Below, one piece after another: positions 1-5,075 of a stretch of DNA of 5,075 nt. How positions within the stretch are numbered: the first letter of the stretch is position 1; each line of letters starts with the position of its first letter. The stretch spans positions 1 to 5,075 of the forward strand of contig JAMOVZ010000455.1 in NCBI GenBank assembly GCA_027061865.1. The letters run 5' to 3'. Origin of the DNA: Desulfobacterales bacterium (GTDB lineage: Bacteria > Desulfobacterota > DSM-4660 > Desulfatiglandales > Desulfatiglandaceae). Under the pieces are notes generated by a model that saw nothing but the letters and a program-made list of their open reading frames with translations, had not been told where the DNA came from and searched no databases. The position numbers were made by a program, and so were the translations under genes.

Positions 1-646
1 GGAGGCGTGAGACCTCTTGCTGGTCGTAATGGGGATTCTGGGTGGAGGCGTGGATGACAAATCTGCCTTGCTGGTCAATATAGCCTACTCCAGCGTCAGG
101 TTCCAGGTAAGCGTGCTCCAGGTGGGGGGTGTAATAAGTATGTTTCACCTTTGTTTTGGAGGAGCGAAGGGCCTTTTCAACATCTCCTTTCTTGATAGTT
201 CGCCGAAAAAGGATATTGCCCTTCTGATGGATGAGGGTGGCGGCAGGAGTCAAGGCTTTCAAGGGATCAAAGATTGGGGGAAGCTCTTCAATCTCCAGCT
301 CAATGGCGTCTATTGCAGCCCTTGCTGCCTCTTCGCTTTCTGCCACCACGAGAGCAATAGGCTCCCCCTTGAACCGCACCTTTCCGTGGGCCAACAGGGG
401 CTGGTCCTTTGTGATGAGGCCAAATTGTTTTTCTCCCGGGATGTCGTCCCAAGTGAGAACACCGAGTACACCCTTCAGATTGGTTGCAGGGCCGGTGTTG
501 AGACTTCGTATGATGGCATGGTGGCTGGGGCTCCTCAAGAGCTTGAGCGAGATGATGCTCTTGGTCACCATGTCCTCGCTAAAACGCATGCGGCCCGTTG
601 CAAGCTGCAATGCGCCGATCTTGGCTATGGAGTTGCCGATGGTCAT
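1..646 (-). CDS. Xanthine dehydrogenase/aldehyde oxidase family molybdenum-binding subunit, N-terminal part (partial)
   Basis: The frame is open from an ATG at 646 to the left edge: 215 codons with no stop, so the C-terminal part of the protein is outside the window. These subunits carry the molybdopterin cofactor and hydroxylate aldehydes, purines or other heterocycles, normally together with FeS and FAD subunits. Visible family signs are an N-terminal IGNSIAKIGALQLATGR stretch (residues 3-19), LRSPSHHAII (37-46), GVLGVLTWDDIPG (59-71), RFKGEPIALVVAE (91-103), HLEHAYLEPDAG (175-186) and STQNPHYDQQE (201-211). Residues of about 15-125 match the a/b hammerhead domain, and the molybdenum-binding domain begins near 138. 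An in-frame TGA lies two codons before the ATG, which fixes the start at or after 646. No Shine-Dalgarno lies close to it; the nearest, AGGAGG, is 34 bases upstream. The substrate cannot be assigned because the active-site half is missing; xanthine, aldehyde, nicotinate-like and hydroxybenzoyl-CoA type enzymes all remain possible. Confidence 0.9.
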   Translation of the reverse strand, partial: MTIGNSIAKIGALQLATGRMRFSEDMVTKSIISLKLLRSPSHHAIIRSLNTGPATNLKGVLGVLTWDDIPGEKQFGLITKDQPLLAHGKVRFKGEPIALVVAESEEAARAAIDAIELEIEELPPIFDPLKALTPAATLIHQKGNILFRRTIKKGDVEKALRSSKTKVKHTYYTPHLEHAYLEPDAGVGYIDQQGRFVIHASTQNPHYDQQEVSRL

Positions 647-761
647 ATTGAATCAGCCATGAGACGCGTTAATTCAATTGCCTCCTCTCCCTTTTACACC
701 TCAATCCCTCTCACATTCATCTCGTCCACGGCTGCCTTAGAGGCATCCGGACAGCTGCTTT
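647..761 (-). other. Intergenic gap between aldehyde dehydrogenase and molybdenum subunit
   Basis: This 115-base gap is the longest in the operon. Read on the minus strand, it holds a small hairpin (TGCCT-CTA-AGGCA, 733-745) soon after the dehydrogenase stop, then a purine-rich stretch with AGGAGG at 681-686. After that comes a five-codon reading frame from an ATG at 660, whose TGA overlaps the start of the next gene (ATGA at 643-646). I see no good promoter hexamers, no T-tract after the hairpin and no credible small gene. Read-through transcription into the next gene is the simplest reading. Confidence 0.5.
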
Positions 762-2246
762 TTATACCCAGCGAGCCGTAACGGTCTTCTCATCCATGAA
801 CAGCCGCATGGACGCCATCCTGGATTTTGCACTTCCCATAAAGGACTCCCTCTTTGAGCCAAGAGGGAAAAAGGCATAGGGTTGAGGGATCCCCACATTT
901 ATCCCCACGTTTCCCACATTTACTTCTCTTATGAACTTCCTTGCCTGCTTGCCGCTGGATGTCAGGATGCAGGCCGAGTGGCCATAGTTGGTCTTAGTAT
1001 TGATCCACTCTATTACTTGCTCTAAATTGTCGGCCCTGATAAGGGCTGCTACTGGACCAAATGACTCCTCCTTTGATGTAGCCATGTCCACATGACAATC
1101 CTCCAGAATGGTTGGCCCGAGGAAATAGCCATGAGGGTAATCAGGCACATTGGGGTTTCTTCCATCCAGCACCATTTTCGCCCCCTCTGAGAGGGCACGC
1201 TCTATCCAATTCACCACCCTGTCACGGCCCTGTTTAGTGGTGAGGGGGCCTAATTCCACGCTCTCATCCAGACCATAGCCGAGCTTCATGGCAGCTGCAG
1301 CCTGTTTGAATTTTTCTTTTATCGCATCATATGTTTCGCCAATCAAAACCACATTGTCCACTCCAAGGCACCGTTGCCCCGTCATGCCGAAGCAGGCTCT
1401 CAGCAGCCACGTGATGCAATTGTCCAAGTCTGCATCAGGCATGACCACGAGATGGTTTTTTCCATTTCCATTTATTGATGATGTCTTTCCGAGTCTTCCG
1501 CAGAGTTCAAAAAGCTCTTTTCCCACACGGCTTGAGCCGATAAATCCCACCCCCTGAATATCGGGGCTGGCCAGGATTGCCTGATTGATCGAAGCATCTC
1601 CATAAACCAAATTTATAACCCCAGGGGGAAGCCCTGCTTCCTGGGCCACTTCACAGATGGCTTGGGCTGCAACGGGATTCTGAGGGCTAGGGCTCACCAC
1701 CACGGTACACCCTGCTGCCAGGGCGTAAGGAACAAAGGATGACCATGCATGCATGGGAATGTTTCCCGGAGTGATGATAAGAAAGGCCCCCAAAGGTTCC
1801 CAGACAAGGTATTCATCAATTCCGTTAGCCAATTGATCGATGTGTTCATTTCTTTTGGCAAGACCGTATATGGCCGAGCAGGCCGATTCAATATTTTCAA
1901 TAACTCTTCGCACCGAACCCACTGACTCACCTATAGTACGTCCATGGTCCTGGGTGAGGATGCGCGTGAGGCGGTCAAAGTGCTCTTCGAATCGCCCCCT
2001 CATGTCAAAAATGAGGCGGGCTCTCTCACGCAATGGGACTTCTTTCCAAGTCTCAAACGCTTTGGAGGCGGCCTCCACAGCCTCCACAGCCTCCTTACGG
2101 GTAACTATGGGAAATTGGGCAATCACCTCGTCTGTGGCAGGATTCCTGTCTTCAAGAACAGTGTCGGAATTGGATTCCCTCCATTGGCCATTTACTAATA
2201 TCTTTAACTTCCCATAGTGTTTTTTTACCTCAGGCAGAATTGCCAT
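762..2246 (-). CDS. Aldehyde dehydrogenase, methylmalonate-semialdehyde dehydrogenase-like, atypical cofactor site
   Basis: A 494-residue NAD(P)-dependent aldehyde dehydrogenase of full family length, presumably cytoplasmic. The catalytic Cys is C293 in GQRC. The oxyanion Asn is N162 in TPGNIP. The cofactor glycine loop is FIGSSRVG (235-242), and EESFGPV (393-399) carries the conserved Glu. KNHLVVMPDAD (263-273) and the C-terminal PLGSKRESF...VTARW are hallmarks of the MmsA/IolA branch. As in that CoA-acylating branch, the usual general-base Glu position is Asn (N259). Oddly, the KPSE motif that binds the cofactor ribose reads SPSP (185-188), losing both Lys and Glu, and TPFNFP reads TPGNIP. 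The start is well supported: GGAG at 2254-2257 lies seven bases before the ATG. It follows livF by 83 bases and precedes the molybdenum subunit, pointing to oxidation of an aldehyde or semialdehyde made from the imported compound. Acyl-CoA versus free acid as product is not settled, so no gene symbol is given. Confidence 0.9.
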   Translation of the reverse strand: MAILPEVKKHYGKLKILVNGQWRESNSDTVLEDRNPATDEVIAQFPIVTRKEAVEAVEAASKAFETWKEVPLRERARLIFDMRGRFEEHFDRLTRILTQDHGRTIGESVGSVRRVIENIESACSAIYGLAKRNEHIDQLANGIDEYLVWEPLGAFLIITPGNIPMHAWSSFVPYALAAGCTVVVSPSPQNPVAAQAICEVAQEAGLPPGVINLVYGDASINQAILASPDIQGVGFIGSSRVGKELFELCGRLGKTSSINGNGKNHLVVMPDADLDNCITWLLRACFGMTGQRCLGVDNVVLIGETYDAIKEKFKQAAAAMKLGYGLDESVELGPLTTKQGRDRVVNWIERALSEGAKMVLDGRNPNVPDYPHGYFLGPTILEDCHVDMATSKEESFGPVAALIRADNLEQVIEWINTKTNYGHSACILTSSGKQARKFIREVNVGNVGINVGIPQPYAFFPLGSKRESFMGSAKSRMASMRLFMDEKTVTARWV

Positions 2247-2253
2247 TCCCAGT

Positions 2254-2259
2254 CTCCTT
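2254..2259 (-). promoter_or_regulatory. Ribosome binding site of the aldehyde dehydrogenase
   Basis: AAGGAG read on the minus strand, ending seven bases before the ATG at 2246. It is the clearest Shine-Dalgarno in the window and supports this start. Confidence 0.75.
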
Positions 2260-2288
2260 TCACTCAGCTAGTTGCGCTCCTGTGTTAA

Positions 2289-2330
2289 AGCCTCTGTCTC
2301 CTCACTCTTTGCTCTTAACTCCTCACCCTC
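2289..2330 (-). repeat. Degenerate 7-base tandem repeat after livF
   Basis: Read on the minus strand from the last base of the livF stop codon, the gap splits cleanly into heptads: GAGGGTG, AGGAGTT, AAGAGCA, AAGAGTG, AGGAGAC, AGAGGCT. The consensus is roughly A-R-G-A-G-Y-R. The same heptads AGGAGTT and AAGAGT(A/G) occur in the gap after livG, so the two arrays belong to one repeat family. They could be remnants of short tandemly repeated heptamers of the kind known between genes in some bacteria. No role is evident. Confidence 0.6.
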
Positions 2331-3040
2331 TATACTGCCAAATACATCTCGCAAACATCGTCGGACAATTGATTCATGGCGCTTTCATGACACACCTTCC
2401 CATGGTCAATAATGAAGGCCTTATCACACACCCTTCTCGAAAAGCTCAAGTTCTGCTCTGCAAGTAGTACGGTAACGCCGCTGGACTTGAGACTCTTGAT
2501 GGTCTCGGCCAGTTGGTCCACTATAACGGGGGCCAGCCCTTCTGAGGGCTCATCCAGGATGAGCAACTCGGGGTTGCCCATTAGGGTACGGGCTATGGTT
2601 AACATTTGCTGCTCACCACCGCTAATTTGGCCTCCGGGCCTGTCTTTCAGTGCCCTGAGATTGGGAAAGAGCTCAAAGAGGCGTTCAGGCGTCCAAGGCT
2701 CCAGCCCCTCTCTAGGGGGGCGCCTCCCCACTTCCAAATTTTCCATGACAGTGAGCCCGGCGAATATGCGCCTGTCCTCGGGCACATAGCCGATACCTAA
2801 GGCGCAGATCTTATAGGACGGAAGGCCTTGGATGGGAGTTCCTTTAAACAGGATGCGGCCCTTTTTGGGTTGCACTAGCCCCATTATGCTCTTGAAAGTA
2901 GTGCTTTTTCCCACTCCGTTTCTTCCAAGCAGCACTGCTGCCTCCCCCCTTTGGAGCCTAAAGCTCATGTCGAAGAGGATTTGGGCCTTTCCGTAAAAAG
3001 TGTTTACAGCCTCAAGAGCCAATATCCCGTTCTCTTCCAT
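2330..3040 (-). CDS. livF: HAAT-family ABC transporter ATPase LivF
   Basis: A 236-residue ATP-binding subunit, the second ATPase of a branched-chain amino acid type importer. It acts on the cytoplasmic face of the inner membrane, paired with LivG under the LivH/LivM permease. Tyr16 in FYGKAQIL is the probable adenine-stacking residue. Walker A is GRNGVGKST (39-47). YVPEDRRIF (85-93) and GLTVMENL (95-102) are typical of LivF. The signature is ISGGEQQ (139-145), Walker B is LLILDEP (159-165), and the switch position reads AEQN (194-197), with the Gln that LivF proteins usually have instead of His. Length is normal and nothing appears broken. The ATG at 3040 is preceded by GAAGG with six bases of spacing. 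It sits 42 bases after livG and 83 before the aldehyde dehydrogenase. The family call is very secure; the transported compound is not known and need not be an amino acid. Confidence 0.96.
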   Translation of the reverse strand: MEENGILALEAVNTFYGKAQILFDMSFRLQRGEAAVLLGRNGVGKSTTFKSIMGLVQPKKGRILFKGTPIQGLPSYKICALGIGYVPEDRRIFAGLTVMENLEVGRRPPREGLEPWTPERLFELFPNLRALKDRPGGQISGGEQQMLTIARTLMGNPELLILDEPSEGLAPVIVDQLAETIKSLKSSGVTVLLAEQNLSFSRRVCDKAFIIDHGKVCHESAMNQLSDDVCEMYLAV

Positions 3041-3045
3041 ATAGT

Positions 3046-3053
3046 ACCTTCTC
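3046..3053 (-). promoter_or_regulatory. Ribosome binding site of livF
   Basis: AGAGAAGG followed by T, read on the minus strand, with its GAAGG core ending six bases before the livF ATG at 3040. A moderate match that supports the chosen start. Confidence 0.6.
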
Positions 3054-3062
3054 TACAATATA

Positions 3063-3104
3063 CCCTTATTACGCTTAACTCCTTACTCTTTGCCCTTTAC
3101 TTCA
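3063..3104 (-). repeat. Degenerate 7-base tandem repeat across the end of livG
   Basis: On the minus strand this reads as heptads TGAAGTA, AAGGGCA, AAGAGTA, AGGAGTT, AAGCGTA and a weaker ATAAGGG. The first three encode the last residues of LivG (about EVKGKE), and the TAA stop at 3083-3085 falls at the join of the third and fourth. The array shares AGGAGTT and AAGAGT(A/G) units, in the same phase, with the array after livF. It looks as if repeat sequence has spread into, or created, the end of the livG reading frame. Confidence 0.6.
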
Positions 3105-3844
3105 CAGGTCCCAAGATAGATCTCCTTTACCTCCTCGTTATCCCGCACCTCTTGGGGGGTCCCCTCAGCAATCAGGGAGCCATAGTTAAGTACTATGATC
3201 TTGTCTGCATGGGCAAAGACCACATCCATATCGTGTTCTGTAAAGAGCACGCCTATGGATCTGGACTTTACGATTTGAGATGTAAGCTCCATAAGCTGCA
3301 GCCTTTCTTTCACTCCCATGCCAGCGGTGGGTTCGTCCATAAGAAGCAGTTTTGGATTGTTAGCAAGTGCCATGGCCAGTTCCACCCTCTTGAGTTCGCC
3401 GTAGGCCAAGATACCGCATGTCCGGTTCCACTGCTCTTCTACGCCCACAAGTTTCAAGAGCTCCATGGCCTCATCCGCATATAATTTCGATACGGTGCGG
3501 GTTACACAATTGAGCCTTTTGTGGAAGGACAGGAGAACCATTTGCACATTTTCGAGCACCGTCATGGAAGGGAAGGTAGCGGTAACCTGAAAAGTCCTCC
3601 CAACACCAAGAGCCCACACTTGCCTTGGCTTGTAACCTGTGGTCTCCTTGCCTAAAATTTTTATGCTGCCGCTGTCAGGTTTGAGTTGGCCATTTATCAG
3701 GTTAAAACAGGTGGACTTTCCCGCTCCATTTGGCCCAATCATGGCAAGGAGCTGGCCTTGTTCCAGGCTGAAGCTCACCCGGTTTACCGCCTTTACGCCA
3801 CCAAATGACTTGGAAAGGTTTTTCACCTCGAGCAGCTTTGTCAT
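3083..3844 (-). CDS. livG: HAAT-family ABC transporter ATPase LivG
   Basis: A 253-residue ATP-binding subunit that partners LivF at the cytoplasmic side of the LivH/LivM permease. Walker A is GPNGAGKST (37-45), the Q-loop Gln is in GRTFQ (82-86), the signature is LAYGELKR (146-153, the YG form normal for LivG), Walker B is LLLMDEPTAG (166-175), and the switch His is H204 in TEHDMD. The C-terminal tail with GSLIAEGTPQEV and IYLG is typical of the family. The start is ATG at 3844, where AAGGG (3851-3855) gives six-base spacing. A GTG one codon earlier (3847) is the alternative. The ATG shares one base with the TGA of the permease gene, so translation is probably coupled. The last six residues and the stop are written by a 7-base repeat array, so the tail is probably not functionally constrained. 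The signature reads GEL where GEQ or GQQ is commoner. Confidence 0.96.
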   Translation of the reverse strand: MTKLLEVKNLSKSFGGVKAVNRVSFSLEQGQLLAMIGPNGAGKSTCFNLINGQLKPDSGSIKILGKETTGYKPRQVWALGVGRTFQVTATFPSMTVLENVQMVLLSFHKRLNCVTRTVSKLYADEAMELLKLVGVEEQWNRTCGILAYGELKRVELAMALANNPKLLLMDEPTAGMGVKERLQLMELTSQIVKSRSIGVLFTEHDMDVVFAHADKIIVLNYGSLIAEGTPQEVRDNEEVKEIYLGTCEVKGKE

Positions 3845-5075
3845 CACTCACCCTTTGCACCAAAGCGGGCGCCAAAATAGCCTGCAATTCCCTGGGGAAA
3901 GGCAACCACTAATACAATAAATATACAGCCCAAAATCAGCCTCCAAAATGGAAGCCGCGATATGAGGTCTTCCAGCCCTATAAAGGCGGCAGAGCCTACA
4001 ACCGGGCCTGAAGGCGAGTAGATTCCGCCAAGCAGGACACTCAAAAGCAAATCGAAAGATCTGGGGATCGACATCTCAAAGGGGAAGATACTCCCTTTGG
4101 AGAACACGTAGATGCCGCCCGCAAGTCCTGCAAACATCCCTGCAGTGGCAAAGGCAAACCACTGCTGGCGCTTGACATCAATCCCAATGGCATCGGCCCT
4201 CAAGGTAGAGTCCCTGCAAGCCCTCATGGTGTAGCCAAACGGGGTGAAAAGAAGGTAGCGGAGGGCCAAGATGCCTCCTATGCTGATAACCATGGTGAGA
4301 TAGTAAAAGACTACTTCGTTGCTGGCCCATTGAGGAGGCCAAATGCCCAGGATGCCGTCATCACCTCCAGTAAAGGAGCTCCACTGAAACACTATGGCCC
4401 AACAGATCTGGGCGAATGCCAGTGTGAGCATGGCAAGGTAAACCCCTGAGAGCCGCACGCAAAACCATCCAATGATCAGCGCAAGAAGGGCCATGGCCGT
4501 GGGAGCAAAAAGCAAGGCAAGTTCCATTGGGCTGTGGACATAGTGGACAAGGAGGGCCGCGGCATAAGCTCCTCCCCCAAAAAAGGCAGCATGCCCGAAA
4601 GACACCATCCCTCCTGCACCCATCATGAAATAGAGGCTCATGCAGGCAAGGGCAAATATGGCTATCTCGCTTGCCAAAATCAGGTGGAAGCTTTTAACCA
4701 TCACGGGTAAAGCAAGGACTGCAATGAGAACAAACAGCCCTATTATGCGAAGTTTCCTGGGGGCGGGTCTCAGGGGATATTCTGCAAGTTCAGAGGAAGC
4801 ATGGCCGGTTACTTCGGGTTTTCCGAGAAGCCCGTATGGCCTGATAACAAGCACAACTGCCATGACCAGAAACATCATGACAAGAGTGCTTTGGGGAAGC
4901 ACCAATACACCGAAAGAGCTAAGCTCTCCAATGATCACAGCGGCAAGATAGGCCCCAGGGATACTGCCCATACCACCGACCACCACCACCACAAAAGCCG
5001 CAGCTATAACATTGAGGTCCATGAGCAGGTCTGCCCCCCCCTTTGGAAGCTGAACAGCCCCGCCGAGACCTGCCA
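3844..5075 (-). CDS. livM: LivH-LivM fused branched-chain amino acid type ABC permease (partial)
   Basis: The frame has no stop from 5075 down to the TGA at 3844-3846. A Met codon at 5020-5022 is internal, because the frame continues upstream as AGLGGAVQLPKGGADLL, which fits the LivH region before its last helices. Counting from that Met, residues 1-70 are the LivH C-terminus: AAFVVVVVGGMGSIPGAY (7-24), two membrane segments and the closing RPYGLLGKP (61-69). A charged linker (about 71-90) joins this to a complete LivM domain (91-392). The LivM part has several membrane helices, GAGGMVSFGHAAFFGGGAY (135-153), the LSGVYLAMLTLAFAQI segment (191-206) and a coupling loop, RACRDSTLRADAIGIDV (267-283), then AFATAGMFAGLAGG (290-303). 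The two permease subunits, normally separate genes, are therefore in one polypeptide whose N-terminus lies past the right edge. It would form the inner-membrane channel driven by LivG and LivF. The C-terminus overlaps the start of livG. The compound carried is unknown. Confidence 0.92.
   Translation of the reverse strand, partial: AGLGGAVQLPKGGADLLMDLNVIAAAFVVVVVGGMGSIPGAYLAAVIIGELSSFGVLVLPQSTLVMMFLVMAVVLVIRPYGLLGKPEVTGHASSELAEYPLRPAPRKLRIIGLFVLIAVLALPVMVKSFHLILASEIAIFALACMSLYFMMGAGGMVSFGHAAFFGGGAYAAALLVHYVHSPMELALLFAPTAMALLALIIGWFCVRLSGVYLAMLTLAFAQICWAIVFQWSSFTGGDDGILGIWPPQWASNEVVFYYLTMVISIGGILALRYLLFTPFGYTMRACRDSTLRADAIGIDVKRQQWFAFATAGMFAGLAGGIYVFSKGSIFPFEMSIPRSFDLLLSVLLGGIYSPSGPVVGSAAFIGLEDLISRLPFWRLILGCIFIVLVVAFPQGIAGYFGARFGAKGE
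3851..3855 (-). promoter_or_regulatory. Ribosome binding site deciding the livG start
   Basis: AAGGG inside the end of the permease gene. It ends six bases before the ATG at 3844 but only three before the GTG at 3847, so it favours the ATG as the livG start. Confidence 0.5.

Noticed and set aside
733..745. Hairpin TGCCT-CTA-AGGCA after the aldehyde dehydrogenase stop as a possible terminator
   Set aside because: The stem is only five base pairs and no T-tract follows on the minus strand, so it is unlikely to terminate transcription.
694..761. A frame reading PDASKAAVDEMNVRGIEV in the gap after the aldehyde dehydrogenase
   Set aside because: It looks protein-like but has no start with a ribosome site, and the frame is closed upstream within the dehydrogenase gene. 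It is too short to support as a gene.
17..781. Long plus-strand open frame (254 codons) at the left end
   Set aside because: It is antisense to the molybdenum subunit and the end of the aldehyde dehydrogenase, both of which show clear family motifs. Its translation shows no recognisable domain.
2071..2094. Nine-base tandem repeat (gcctccaca, 2.7 copies) in the aldehyde dehydrogenase
   Set aside because: It encodes the Glu-Ala-Val repeats of an N-terminal helix (residues about 52-60) in a region that is normally Ala/Val rich in this family, so coding composition explains it.
2951..3484. Plus-strand open frame of 177 codons
   Set aside because: It lies opposite livG and livF, which have complete Walker A, signature and Walker B motifs; a shadow frame.
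5020..5022. Met codon as the start of a stand-alone LivM
   Set aside because: The frame continues upstream with LivH-like residues, and the first 70 residues after this Met are themselves the LivH C-terminus, so it is an internal Met.

Overview
All coding sequence recognised here lies on the minus strand, so the genes read from right to left. The order is the C-terminal end of LivH fused to LivM (branched-chain amino acid type ABC permease, cut by the right edge), livG, livF, an atypical aldehyde dehydrogenase of the methylmalonate-semialdehyde dehydrogenase type, and the N-terminal part of a xanthine dehydrogenase/aldehyde oxidase family molybdenum subunit (cut by the left edge). Spacing is tight: livHM and livG overlap, and the gaps are about 42, 83 and 115 bases. 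There is no convincing terminator or promoter between the genes, so one transcript is likely. Open frames on the plus strand are shadows of these genes.

Region by region: 1-646 molybdenum hydroxylase large subunit, partial; 647-761 a gap with a purine-rich stretch and a small hairpin but no gene; 762-2246 aldehyde dehydrogenase; 2247-2329 a gap holding a degenerate 7-base repeat; 2330-3040 livF; 3041-3082 a gap sharing the same repeat family, which runs back into the end of livG; 3083-3844 livG; 3844-5075 livH-livM fusion, open at the right edge.

The permease and the two ATPases form the inner-membrane core of a HAAT-type importer. No periplasmic binding protein (LivK) is in view; it may lie beyond the right edge. 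Such importers carry branched-chain amino acids, but also short amides, urea and aromatic or other organic acids. Here the importer shares a likely operon with two aldehyde/heterocycle oxidation enzymes. I infer a catabolic module that imports an organic compound and oxidises it, rather than simple amino acid uptake. The substrate cannot be read from this window.

The mid-range GC content, the gene types and the repeat-bearing intergenic gaps would fit a Gram-negative environmental bacterium, perhaps a Desulfobacterota-like anaerobe. That is a weak inference with no marker gene behind it. No RNA gene, mobile element or CRISPR array was seen. The observations most worth checking are the LivH-LivM fusion, the aldehyde dehydrogenase that lacks the usual cofactor-binding Lys/Glu pair, and the heptameric repeats, one of which supplies the stop codon of livG.
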